Of a stretch of 64,000 nucleotides of DNA, positions 7,376 to 15,010 are shown piece after piece (the stretch's first letter is position 1; every line of letters begins with the position of its first letter). This DNA is from Zobellia alginiliquefaciens (GTDB lineage Bacteria; Bacteroidota; Bacteroidia; Flavobacteriales; Flavobacteriaceae), in assembly GCF_029323795.1 (NCBI RefSeq), contig NZ_CP119758.1, positions 4,278,001-4,342,000 of the forward strand, in the 5' to 3' direction. The translations under genes and the position numbers were made by a program. Under the pieces are notes generated by a model. It was not told where the DNA came from. It made no database searches and saw only the letters and a list, made by a program, of their open reading frames with translations.

Positions 7376-9099
7376 GTGCCTGTTGCACAAGTTAGGAAAA
7401 AATAGGGTTGTGATCATTGCCAATAGGGAGAAGGATCGTAACTTTAGGTATGCAGGGAAAAAAGGAGTATCAGGAAAAGCTTTTTGCACAATTTCAACTA
7501 AGCGAGCGCATCCCCAAGAACAATTTTTACAGGCGTTTGAAATGCGTTCTGGATTTGGAATTTCTTTATATGCTTACCCGTCCCTATTATGGAGAGAGCG
7601 GCCAGAAGAGCATCGACCCCGTTGTGTTCTTCAAGTTATGTCTTGTAGGCTACTTGGAGAACATCATCAGCGACCGTAAGCTTATCGACCATTGTTCTAT
7701 GCGCTTGGATATACTATATTTCATAGGCTACGATATCGACGAGGAGCTGCCATGGCATTCTACCATAAGCCGTACCCGCCAACTTTACCCGGAGTCGGTA
7801 TTCGAGGAAGTGTTCACCAAAGTCTTTTGCATGTGTGTTGAGAAGGGGATGGTCTCCGGTCATACCCAGGCGATCGACAGTGCGCCCGTGAAAGCGAACG
7901 CTTCTATGGATACCTTGGAGCCCAAGGTACCGGAAGATGAACTTGACGAGCACCTTAGAAAGGTACGTACCCTTAGTTCGATGGATAAAGAAGCGCCCCA
8001 CCGCAAGAGTAAAGGCGACAGGTCGGATAAAGGACAACGAAGTGTTACCGCCAACAATAAGGAACTTGATGCGATAAAGGGCAGGAACAAGAAATGGGCA
8101 AAAGATCAGGATCAGAGACCGGGCGCAGGTAACAAAGGAGCAAAGTATACGAGCAACAAGACCCATTACAGCCCTACCGACCCCGATGCCAGGATAAGCG
8201 TAAAGCCGGGCAAGGCCAGAAAGCTGAACTACCTCAGTCAGTTGAGCGTCGATACCGCCCATCATGTGATCACGGACATCAGGGCATACCATGCCGATGG
8301 AAAGGACAACCAGCAGTTACAGGATATCGTACAACGCCTACAAAGAAGATTATGGCAACAGGGCTTCGTTTTTGAGAACTGCGTGGCCGACACGGGCTAT
8401 AGCAGTGGCGAGAACTATGCCTTTTTGGAAAGCAGGGGGCTCAAGAGTTTCATACCCGCCCACGGAACCTTCAAGGGAGGTCCCGATGGTTTCGTTTATG
8501 AACAAGGGACGGACAGCTACCGCTGTCCCCAAGGGAAAACCATACCGTTCACCAAGGAGTTCAGGGACCATCGCACGGGAACAAGAAAGAAGGAATACAG
8601 GGCAAGAAAGCATATCTGCACCGGGTGCCCCATACGCAGTAGCTGCCTGGGCAAAAGTGCACAGGAGAAGAAGTTCGGCGTCACTTATTACCGTGCGGAA
8701 TATTTTCGTAACATCGCCCGGGTGAAGAGCCCCCAAGGACGCTATATGAAGGGTAAGCGGCAAAGCACGGTAGAGCCCGTATTCGGAACGTTGACCCAGT
8801 TCATGGGACTGAGGAAGATAAATACCATCGGGATCGAACAGGCCAACAAGGTAATGCACCTATCTGCGATCGCCTACAATCTGAAAAAGTATCTGAAATT
8901 CGACCAAAAACTTGTGGAAAGCGGGGTAGGAACACCCGCTTTTGCAACACTTGTCAAAAGTGCCTTTGAATTACTGTTCGGTCCTTCTTTAAAGCGTCCA
9001 AAATTAGCTTTCCCTTTCTGAGCGGCCAAAAAAAAAGCCCGGTAAAGAGGCTTGTATAAATCCGCTTTTTCAGGGATTAATGACTTGTGCAACGGTTAC
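7376..9099 (+). mobile_element. Second IS1182-family insertion sequence, in attC-like site 6
   Basis: 1724 bp. Imperfect terminal inverted repeats GTGCCTGTTGCACAAGTTA (left) and GTAACCGTTGCACAAGTCA (reading in from the right) with 4-bp target duplication CATT. Removing it restores GTTTAGGCATTGTTGTG, a normal site right edge. It is unrelated at the ends to the other IS1182-family element at 2966-4617. Confidence 0.85.
7450..9021 (+). CDS. IS1182-family transposase
   Basis: 523 aa from ATG 7450 (MQGKKEYQEKLF); an upstream in-frame ATG at 7417 would add 11 residues. DUF772-like N-terminus (SIDPVVFFKLCLVGYLENIISDRKL), DDE residues in QAIDSAPVKANASMD and VADTGYSSGENY, a Cys cluster (CTGCPIRSSCLG) near residue 410, and the terminal glutamate in QSTVEPVFGTLTQFMGLRK. 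Apparently full length. The sequence differs substantially from the other IS1182 transposase in this array, so the two insertions are independent. Confidence 0.95.
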   Translation: MQGKKEYQEKLFAQFQLSERIPKNNFYRRLKCVLDLEFLYMLTRPYYGESGQKSIDPVVFFKLCLVGYLENIISDRKLIDHCSMRLDILYFIGYDIDEELPWHSTISRTRQLYPESVFEEVFTKVFCMCVEKGMVSGHTQAIDSAPVKANASMDTLEPKVPEDELDEHLRKVRTLSSMDKEAPHRKSKGDRSDKGQRSVTANNKELDAIKGRNKKWAKDQDQRPGAGNKGAKYTSNKTHYSPTDPDARISVKPGKARKLNYLSQLSVDTAHHVITDIRAYHADGKDNQQLQDIVQRLQRRLWQQGFVFENCVADTGYSSGENYAFLESRGLKSFIPAHGTFKGGPDGFVYEQGTDSYRCPQGKTIPFTKEFRDHRTGTRKKEYRARKHICTGCPIRSSCLGKSAQEKKFGVTYYRAEYFRNIARVKSPQGRYMKGKRQSTVEPVFGTLTQFMGLRKINTIGIEQANKVMHLSAIAYNLKKYLKFDQKLVESGVGTPAFATLVKSAFELLFGPSLKRPKLAFPF

Positions 9100-9122
9100 C
9101 ATTGTTGTGTATAGTGCTTTTT

Positions 9123-9623
9123 TTATTCAATCCAACTCGTTTTATATACTTTTGATATTTCTCCATTCTCAAAAAAGAATAAATAAGCTATTCCATTTGC
9201 GCCTTCTTTTCCGACTCGGTTTGTTGTCACGTTAATCAGCAAATTATCGTTGTCCAATTTAGATAATTCCGCATTCGGTTTTCTTTTCTTTTTCACACAA
9301 TCTAATTCCAATTCGGAAATTTTGCGTTTGGTGTTTTCTAGTTTTTTATAAATCGGATAAGTTTTGGTCTTATCAAAATCAAATATCTTTTCTTTTTCAA
9401 CACCTAATTGATGAGCAACATATTCTGATGAAAAAATATCATAATTCCATCCGTTTCCAATTTTGGAATCAAATCTAAAATTCCGAGTTTTTAATTCCTT
9501 ATCAGCTTTAAGGTATTTAACCGCTGATTTGATTTGTCCGCACAGTTGTCCGTCAGAAATTTTCTCCAAATTCTGTCCATAAACCGAAGTCGTTAACAAT
9601 AAAAGAAGTATTATATTTTTCAT
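9123..9623 (-). CDS. Cassette 11: secreted hypothetical protein
   Basis: 166 aa from ATG 9623. The N-terminal MKNIILLLLLTTSVYG is a cleavable signal peptide (cut before QNLEK), so the product is exported to the periplasm or outside. The mature part is Lys-rich and helical in its first half, with a C-terminal IAYLFFFENGEISKVYKTSWIE strand pair. No family recognised. Cassette ends GTTGTGTATA and TATACACAAC match; the left core now lies just beyond the IS1182-family element. Confidence 0.75.
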   Translation of the reverse strand: MKNIILLLLLTTSVYGQNLEKISDGQLCGQIKSAVKYLKADKELKTRNFRFDSKIGNGWNYDIFSSEYVAHQLGVEKEKIFDFDKTKTYPIYKKLENTKRKISELELDCVKKKRKPNAELSKLDNDNLLINVTTNRVGKEGANGIAYLFFFENGEISKVYKTSWIE

Positions 9624-9646
9624 TCGAGACGGTTTTTCCGCATTAT

Positions 9647-9846
9647 ACACAACGGTACGGCTATGGCAAGTTGGGCAGCAAGGAAACCTTTTTGTTTCCG
9701 TCTGCGCTCGTAGCCAGAGCTTTTTGTTTTGTAATTAATTTCATTTTTTAATTGCCAAATCCAAAAGATTTGGCGGACTTGGCAAACACGCCCAATCCTT
9801 TAAATTCAGCACTTTATGCCCTATTTGCTATAGGTTTTGTTAGCAA
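9647..9846 (-). repeat. attC-like site 7 (single-member type)
   Basis: Outer arms GGCTATGGCAAGTTGGGC and GCCCTATTTGCTATAGG; inner arms GGAAAC/GTTTCC and GCCAAATC/GATTTGGC. Same layout as family I but with its own bases. Cores are AACGG near 9651 and GTTAGCAAC near 9839. Confidence 0.8.
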
Positions 9847-10259
9847 CTGCTATTTTTCCACACGTTCTGTTTTTCCGCTTTTTTATATAATTTTTTTAGT
9901 CGTTTTTCAATTTCTCGATACGCTTTGCGATATTGCCTTTCTGTCCAAATTGCTCCTAAACAATTCACATCTTTATCCATCATTATCAAATTCAGAGTCT
10001 GAGTCGGCTTTTCAATTTTTATTTTGTCAGTTGTCAGTCCAATCATTTGAAATTCCAGAGTGTCATTTTCCGTTGCGATTATTTCATAGCCACCATTTTG
10101 GTCAGATATAGATTCCGCTCCGCTATTCAGGTTCGTGATTTTTACTCCGAATAAACAAGTCAGTTTTTCATCCACTATTTTTCCGCTCAAGTTTGGTCCA
10201 ATTTGAGCAAAAGTCAAATTAGAAATGCCAATTAATATTATGAGCAGGATTCTTTTCAT
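9840..10259 (-). CDS. Cassette 10: secreted CarboxypepD_reg-like domain protein
   Basis: 139 aa. Signal peptide MKRILLIILIGISNLTFA, then a carboxypeptidase-regulatory-like beta domain (LSGKIVDEKLTCLFGVKITNLNSGAESISDQNGGYEI...LEFQMIGLTTDKIKI) of the kind found at the N-terminus of TonB-dependent receptors, here free-standing. A basic helical tail (KAYREIEKRLKKLYKKAEKQ) follows. The TAA stop (9840-9842) overlaps the GTTAGC cassette core: the boundary itself provides the stop codon. Function unknown, location probably periplasm or outer surface. Confidence 0.8.
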   Translation of the reverse strand: MKRILLIILIGISNLTFAQIGPNLSGKIVDEKLTCLFGVKITNLNSGAESISDQNGGYEIIATENDTLEFQMIGLTTDKIKIEKPTQTLNLIMMDKDVNCLGAIWTERQYRKAYREIEKRLKKLYKKAEKQNVWKNSSC

Positions 10260-10263
10260 AGTT

Positions 10264-10463
10264 GTTGCTAACGGTCTGGGCTAAGCGTAGTGCGGGGGCA
10301 AGGAAACTTTTCGTTTCCGTCTGCGCACGAAGCTAAAACTTTTGGTTTAGTTTTATTTTTTCTTGTCTTAAGCTAAATCCCAAAGATTTAGCGACATTAT
10401 AAATATACACAGACCTTTCGTTTTTGCCCTACAGTCCGCATTACGTTTAGGTTGTGTTGTGCA
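10264..10463 (-). repeat. attC-like site 8 (family I), copy A of the duplicated unit
   Basis: GGGCTAAGCGTAGTGCGGGGG pairs with the CCGCATTACGTTTAGG arm; identical to site 12. Cores are AACGG at 10270-10274 and GTTGTGCAAC near 10458. Confidence 0.85.
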
Positions 10464-11044
10464 ACGTTTTTTTACGCGATTTCATTTCCGTCAAAGTCCC
10501 ACTTATACACTTTTTTGTCCCAATCCAACGCTTTGATATAGTTGTCCGAAATTTCAAAATCATCTGTTTTATCAGCTGACACAAAAATATCCGCCCCTCC
10601 ATTTTTCCATACTATTTGTCCATCGTCGTCAATTCTTGAAATTTCCATTTCTCCATGAACTATATAGCCATTTTCTATCTTAAAAATCTCAAAACAAGTA
10701 AACTCGTCCACTTTGGATTTCCAGATTAGATTTAGGTCTGGTATTCCTAAACAAAAAATCGTGTCGCCGCAACAAACTAATATTCGCTCTTTTTCAATTA
10801 TTTGTGAAGTCTCGTGTAATCCAGAAGCACCCCCTTCGGCGCCAATAATTGCGTTTTGAGATTCAAGTCCATTTTCTAAAATCTGTATTCCGAATTTTGT
10901 TGCAAGAATAAAGTCTGATTCAGTAAAAAAGCTTTTTCGATACTCGATATTATTGTCCTTCGAACCTATTTGAAAATCAGATTCGTTTAATAATTTGACG
11001 ATATATTTTCCAATTTCGAATGTCATTTGAAATGTTGCACAACG
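10270..11044 (-). repeat. Exact 775-bp duplicated cassette unit, copy A
   Basis: Site 8 plus cassette 9 appears identical to 13617-14391 (site 12 plus cassette 5). Similarity begins and ends within the tetranucleotide AACG at both edges, with unrelated sequence outside. This defines one complete mobile unit. Confidence 0.9.
10472..11026 (-). CDS. Cassette 9: beta-propeller-like hypothetical protein, copy A
   Basis: 184 aa, ATG at 11026 about 13 bp inside the cassette end GTTGCACAAC. The sequence has repeated short beta strands with blade-like turns (RILVCCGDTIFCLGIPDLNLIWKSK, YIVHGEMEISRIDDDGQIVWKNGG, YIKALDWDKKVYKWDFDG), resembling PQQ- or WD-type propeller blades. No signal peptide, so probably cytoplasmic. 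Function unknown. The protein is identical to that at 13819-14373. Confidence 0.8.
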   Translation of the reverse strand: MTFEIGKYIVKLLNESDFQIGSKDNNIEYRKSFFTESDFILATKFGIQILENGLESQNAIIGAEGGASGLHETSQIIEKERILVCCGDTIFCLGIPDLNLIWKSKVDEFTCFEIFKIENGYIVHGEMEISRIDDDGQIVWKNGGADIFVSADKTDDFEISDNYIKALDWDKKVYKWDFDGNEIA

Positions 11045-11168
11045 GTAGGTATAACCGAAGTTACGGGATTAAAGTTAATGTTTTTCGGCTTATCACAGGC
11101 TTTAGCAATTGTGAGTGGATTCGGACGTAGTCGTATCCGCCGTAATTGCGGTTATACATCGTTGTGCT
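11036..11168 (-). repeat. attC-like site 9 (family III)
   Basis: GGTATAACCG pairs with CGGTTATACATC; the inner arms contain GTGGATTCGGACGTAG and GTATCCGCC. Closely related to site 3. Cores are AACGG at 11041-11045 and GTTGTGCTTA at 11161-11170. Confidence 0.85.
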
Positions 11169-11179
11169 TAGTGTTTTTT

Positions 11180-11908
11180 TCACTCTGTTAATTTTCGGAT
11201 AATCATAAAACTACCATAATCTGCTAAATCAATCGGAAATCTTTTAATTTTTTCCGTTACTATTTTTTGTCCGTTTTTGGTTAATTCCACTTGCCAATCA
11301 CTTGAGACTGGGAAAATAATCGGTTTTGTCAAAGTCTCATTGTCCTCTGCGAAATTCAAGTCCCAATTCCATTTTGGTTTTTCTCTGTCCGCTTGATAAG
11401 GTTCACAATTCCACAAGCTGATTTTTGTTTCCGATTCTGCTTTTTCAGTCGGCTTTAAAGTCTCAACGAGTGGTTTGAACATATTGATTCTTGAGTTGTG
11501 TGGTAAATCAGGGGAATTTTCAAACCCAATTCTTTTCCAAAAAGGCTCTGAATTTTCAGGCGAACAAAATAATTCACAAACTAAAATACCTTTTTGACCA
11601 AAGTATTCTAAAGTGTCATTAATTAATTTTCTTGCAATTCCTTTTTTCCTTTCAGTTGGTTTAGTTTCGGCTATGTCGATTACTGCTTGAAATTCATAGA
11701 TTCTATAAACTGTAAATCCGATTGCAAAATCATTTTTGGTGATTACAGCTACGTTATTTTTCGCAAACTCGTCTTCAATTATATTCCAATTGCAATAAAA
11801 TCCGCTGTTCGTTTTATTCCATTCTTCAATCAGCCAATTTTTTATATCAGCAAGATGTTTTTCGGAAGGATGAAAGTTTGTTTTTAGCACGATTTCAACA
11901 TTAAGCAC
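11180..11908 (-). CDS. Cassette 8: GNAT N-acetyltransferase with C-terminal extension
   Basis: 242 aa. GNAT fold in the first about 150 residues: an acetyl-CoA loop in TKPTERKKGIARKLINDTLEYF, followed by ELFCSPENSEPFWKRIGFE as in strand and helix 5-6 of the family. The C-terminal part (about 150-242) is unassigned. The substrate is unknown. The likely start is GTG at 11908, inside the terminal core sequence GTTGTGCTTAA itself, or a GTG at 11890; an ATG at 11901 is out of frame. A second, smaller GNAT protein is in cassette 2. Confidence 0.8.
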   Translation of the reverse strand: MLNVEIVLKTNFHPSEKHLADIKNWLIEEWNKTNSGFYCNWNIIEDEFAKNNVAVITKNDFAIGFTVYRIYEFQAVIDIAETKPTERKKGIARKLINDTLEYFGQKGILVCELFCSPENSEPFWKRIGFENSPDLPHNSRINMFKPLVETLKPTEKAESETKISLWNCEPYQADREKPKWNWDLNFAEDNETLTKPIIFPVSSDWQVELTKNGQKIVTEKIKRFPIDLADYGSFMIIRKLTE

Positions 11909-12120
11909 AACGGTTTAGCTATGAACAGTACGGGAGCAAACCAGCGTTTGCTTTCCGCCACGCACATAGCGAAATCTTTTTGTTTTGTTTTTTCTTTTCC
12001 TTGTTTAAAGCAAAATCCCAAAGATTTTGCGGACTTCATAAAAATACACAAAACCTGCGATCCTGCCTGCCGGCAGGCAGGTAAGCCCGAAGCCCGTATT
12101 GTTTATAGGTTGTGTTGTGC
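11905..12120 (-). repeat. attC-like site 10 (family II)
   Basis: GCTATGAACAGTACGGG pairs with CCCGTATTGTTTATAGG. It is longer than its relatives because of an inserted perfect GC-rich palindrome, CCTGCCTGCCGGCAGGCAGG, at 12062-12081. Cores are AACGG at 11909-11913 and GTTGTGCGC at about 12115. Confidence 0.85.
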
Positions 12121-12549
12121 GCTGGCTTTTCCACGTTCTAATTGGCTTTCTACTATTTTTTCGAGTTCATTCTGTTTAAAATCAAACCATTCTTGTCTAA
12201 AATCTGATTGGTCGATAGTATTTTTAAAATTCTGAAAAGGCTTTTTCTTTTCTAAAATGTCTCTCAATTTGAATTTGAATTTTTCGTCCGTCAATTGCTC
12301 AGAGAAACGTTCCATTATTTTAAATGATTCAAAGCTTTCTAATACTTCAAATTTTATAAAATCCGCTTTGTGGTCATTTATCTTATTTAAGTCATCTCGA
12401 AAAAATTCTTTTAGTTCTTGTTCGTCCGAGGTGTTTGAGAAATTTGGAATTGTAACAATTTCATTTGTTTTGGAATTGAAATAACAATTGTTTCCGCAAT
12501 CCAGATTTTCCACAATTTCCTTGATAATATTTTTTTGAGAATTATCCAT
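12103..12549 (-). CDS. Cassette 7, second gene: UPF0158-like protein (paralogue)
   Basis: 148 aa from ATG 12549, aligning along its whole length with the product of 5689-6135 (same start MDN, core LDCGNNCYFNSKTNEIVTIPNF, tail KIVESQLERGKASAQ). It overlaps the upstream DUF3024 gene by 8 bp exactly as in cassette 13, and again its stop lies inside the attC-like site. The divergence between the copies shows an old duplication or independent acquisition of the same cassette type. Confidence 0.75.
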   Translation of the reverse strand: MDNSQKNIIKEIVENLDCGNNCYFNSKTNEIVTIPNFSNTSDEQELKEFFRDDLNKINDHKADFIKFEVLESFESFKIMERFSEQLTDEKFKFKLRDILEKKKPFQNFKNTIDQSDFRQEWFDFKQNELEKIVESQLERGKASAQHNL

Positions 12550-12886
12550 AAAAGCAATGGTGTTTATCTTCTTTGATAATTTCAATAATTTTTTCTAAAT
12601 ATGTTGATTTGGGAAACGGTTCGTAAAGTTCCCATTTCCCACTAGCACGCATCCAATATAGATTCCATTCCTGCTTAGATTTGTAGAACCTTATTTTCGC
12701 AAATTCACTTTGTTGTAGTTTTTTAGGATTGTTCCAATCAGGTCGAACTTCATAAAGAATCTCAACTTTTCCGTCATAAGAATATCCATAATCTAGTTGA
12801 GAACGAATTTCTGGATTCTCCGGACGTAAAGATTCCACATACTTTTTTATAGTCGATTCGTTAATGTCAATCGTGGTATTTTTCAT
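12542..12886 (-). CDS. Cassette 7, first gene: DUF3024 family protein (paralogue)
   Basis: 114 aa, collinear with 6128-6472 and nearly identical in the core (QEWNLYWMRASGKWELYEPFPKS) and tail (KEDKHHCFYG). It starts about 25 bp inside the cassette end. The cassette boundaries are the same GTTGTGCGC / GCGCACAAC pair as in cassette 13, and both cassettes carry a family II site, so gene pair and site descend together. Confidence 0.8.
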   Translation of the reverse strand: MKNTTIDINESTIKKYVESLRPENPEIRSQLDYGYSYDGKVEILYEVRPDWNNPKKLQQSEFAKIRFYKSKQEWNLYWMRASGKWELYEPFPKSTYLEKIIEIIKEDKHHCFYG

Positions 12887-12909
12887 TCAACTAAAATATT
12901 TTTTCAGCT

Positions 12910-13116
12910 TGCGCACAACGCCTGAGCTATGATTAGTGCGGAACCAAGGAAACTGTAAAGTTTCCGTCTTCGCGCTAAGCCGAAGCTTTTTGTTTGCGTT
13001 TTTTCTTTTTTAATTATTAAAATGTCAAATCAAACTGATTTGGCGACCTTATAAAATTACGCAAAACTTAGAATTAAACACCAAACCACCCGCATTAATT
13101 CATAGGTTTTGTTGTG
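12910..13116 (-). repeat. attC-like site 11 (single-member type)
   Basis: GAGCTATGATTAGTGCGG pairs with CCGCATTAATTCATAGG; inner arms GGAAAC/GTTTCC and CAAATCA/TGATTTG. Cores are AACG near 12917 and GTTGTGCTTA at about 13111. Confidence 0.8.
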
Positions 13117-13577
13117 CTTAGTTTTTCTACTTCCAGTCGAGATTTCGATAGTTTGACTATTCTAAATTTATTAGATACAAGTCTTTTGGGAGAACCAAAT
13201 TTAGCAAACTCCTCGGGATGTTTTTCTTTAAGTTCTTTTATGACCTTTTTATTACGGTACATAATTATTAATCCATTTTTAACATCATATTCCCATGTTC
13301 CTTTTTCTGTATAAGTAACTGGGCAAATATAAGGGTGAAGCATCTGCTCTTCACTTTCATTATATGCCAAAAGGGAAATTTCAGAACTTTTTATTGTTAG
13401 TTTAGGATTCGAATCTTCACAACGTTTATAAATTAGCTTCCTTGGACGACTTCCATCTTCGTTTCGTTCTAAAATCCAACAGCCATATAAATCAAATTCA
13501 GCAATCGGATTTTCCTGTCCATTTACGGTAGTTCCAACAGTCAGAAAAATTAGGAAGATAACAGCTAGTTTTTTCAT
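13095..13577 (-). CDS. Cassette 6: secreted small lipocalin-like protein
   Basis: 160 aa from ATG 13577. Signal peptide MKKLAVIFLIFLTVGTTVNG, then FDLYGCWILERNEDGSRPRKLIYKRC...CPVTYTEKGTWEYDVKNGLIIMYRNKKVI, a pattern of strand repeats typical of small secreted lipocalin-like proteins ('GCW' in place of 'GxW'). Function unknown. The frame runs past the cassette boundary: the last residues (TTKPMN) and the TAA at 13095-13097 are provided by the attC-like site. Confidence 0.75.
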   Translation of the reverse strand: MKKLAVIFLIFLTVGTTVNGQENPIAEFDLYGCWILERNEDGSRPRKLIYKRCEDSNPKLTIKSSEISLLAYNESEEQMLHPYICPVTYTEKGTWEYDVKNGLIIMYRNKKVIKELKEKHPEEFAKFGSPKRLVSNKFRIVKLSKSRLEVEKLSTTKPMN

Positions 13578-13611
13578 ATTAGTTGAATCATCAAAAATTG
13601 CTCCAAAATTA

Positions 13612-13811
13612 AGCACAACGGTCTGGGCTAAGCGTAGTGCGGGGGCAAGGAAACTTTTCGTTTCCGTCTGCGCACGAAGCTAAAACTTTTGGTTTAGTTT
13701 TATTTTTTCTTGTCTTAAGCTAAATCCCAAAGATTTAGCGACATTATAAATATACACAGACCTTTCGTTTTTGCCCTACAGTCCGCATTACGTTTAGGTT
13801 GTGTTGTGCAA
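13612..13811 (-). repeat. attC-like site 12 (family I), copy B
   Basis: Identical to site 8. Cores are AACGG at 13617-13621 and GTTGTGCAAC near 13805. Confidence 0.85.
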
Positions 13812-14391
13812 CGTTTTTTTACGCGATTTCATTTCCGTCAAAGTCCCACTTATACACTTTTTTGTCCCAATCCAACGCTTTGATATAGTTGTCCGAAATT
13901 TCAAAATCATCTGTTTTATCAGCTGACACAAAAATATCCGCCCCTCCATTTTTCCATACTATTTGTCCATCGTCGTCAATTCTTGAAATTTCCATTTCTC
14001 CATGAACTATATAGCCATTTTCTATCTTAAAAATCTCAAAACAAGTAAACTCGTCCACTTTGGATTTCCAGATTAGATTTAGGTCTGGTATTCCTAAACA
14101 AAAAATCGTGTCGCCGCAACAAACTAATATTCGCTCTTTTTCAATTATTTGTGAAGTCTCGTGTAATCCAGAAGCACCCCCTTCGGCGCCAATAATTGCG
14201 TTTTGAGATTCAAGTCCATTTTCTAAAATCTGTATTCCGAATTTTGTTGCAAGAATAAAGTCTGATTCAGTAAAAAAGCTTTTTCGATACTCGATATTAT
14301 TGTCCTTCGAACCTATTTGAAAATCAGATTCGTTTAATAATTTGACGATATATTTTCCAATTTCGAATGTCATTTGAAATGTTGCACAACG
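13617..14391 (-). repeat. Exact 775-bp duplicated cassette unit, copy B
   Basis: Site 12 plus cassette 5, the second copy of 10270-11044. Outside the AACG edges the two copies have unrelated neighbours (cassette 6 and site 13 here, cassette 10 and site 9 for copy A). Confidence 0.9.
13819..14373 (-). CDS. Cassette 5: beta-propeller-like hypothetical protein, copy B
   Basis: 184 aa, identical in sequence to the product of 10472-11026. The absence of any difference suggests a recent copy event rather than selection on protein alone, because the noncoding site is also unchanged. Function unknown, cytoplasmic. Confidence 0.8.
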   Translation of the reverse strand: MTFEIGKYIVKLLNESDFQIGSKDNNIEYRKSFFTESDFILATKFGIQILENGLESQNAIIGAEGGASGLHETSQIIEKERILVCCGDTIFCLGIPDLNLIWKSKVDEFTCFEIFKIENGYIVHGEMEISRIDDDGQIVWKNGGADIFVSADKTDDFEISDNYIKALDWDKKVYKWDFDGNEIA

Positions 14392-14509
14392 TCTAATGTA
14401 TGATCTGTACGGCTTTGAAATCCGTAGGATTTCCCGCCGTACGATTACATTCTAAATATACGTAGATTTTCCGACGGAAAATCGGACAGTATAGATTATA
14501 CATATTGTT
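14384..14509 (-). repeat. attC-like site 13 (family IV)
   Basis: TCTAATGTATGATCTGTACGG pairs in part with ACAGTATAGATTATACAT; inner hairpins are GAAATCCGTAGGATTTC and GATTTTCCGACGGAAAATC. Cores are AACG at 14388-14391 and GTTAGCAAAC at 14497-14506. Confidence 0.8.
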
Positions 14510-14876
14510 AGCAAACGTGTTGCAGCGCAAACCCTTAATCTTGTCGCAGAACACTGATTTATTCCCCAAACTCTTTTAAAATGGTTTCTTTTTTTAAGTC
14601 CGTCGAGCCTAAATAGTAACCGATTTAAGTTTTTCGTTTTCGAACAGAAAATAGCAAATAACTAGCAAGTCCGTTCGCGCAACAGTTGCGTCTGAGTAAA
14701 GTCCGTCCGAGCGAGAACTTTGGCAAGGTGATTTATTAATTAAACAGCTGAATTTTGAGAAAGTAACAAGCCTCAAGAAACCATTTTAAAAATGCTGATT
14801 TGCCCGAACCAAACTCTTATTATTTTTTAGATATTCAGGCTAATTGCGCAACGATTTTATTTTTATGGCAATATGT
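14510..14876 (-). other. Cassette 4: gene-less cassette with long inverted repeat
   Basis: No ORF with coding character. It contains a 17-base inverted repeat, TTTTAAAATGGTTTCTT near 14574 and AAGAAACCATTTTAAAA near 14779, enclosing a 40-base segment (14667-14706, core GCGCAACAGTTGCG) that also occurs in cassettes 3 and 15. Cassette ends GTTAGCAAAC and GTTTGCTAAC match. It is a diverged copy of cassette 3. It may specify a structured RNA or be a degraded gene. Confidence 0.6.
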
Positions 14877-15010
14877 TTGCTAACGTCTAATGTATGATCT
14901 GTACGGTTTTGAAATCCGTAGGATTTCCCGCCGTACGATTACATTCTAAATATACGTAGATTTTCCGACGGAAAATCGGACAGTATAGATTATACATATT
15001 GTTAGCAAAC
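14874..15010 (-). repeat. attC-like site 14 (family IV)
   Basis: Almost identical to site 13 (the first hairpin differs by about one base, GGTTTT for GGCTTT). Cores are AACG at 14882-14885 and GTTAGCAAAC at 15001-15010. Confidence 0.8.

Noticed and set aside
7376-9099. A 6-bp target duplication CATTGT for the second IS1182 element
   Set aside because: Terminal repeats align better when the element starts at GTGCC, which leaves a 4-bp duplication CATT, the same length as the other IS1182 element.
9752-10111. 119-aa plus-strand ORF
   Set aside because: It overlaps site 7 and runs antisense to the secreted cassette 10 protein, which has a signal peptide and a domain match.
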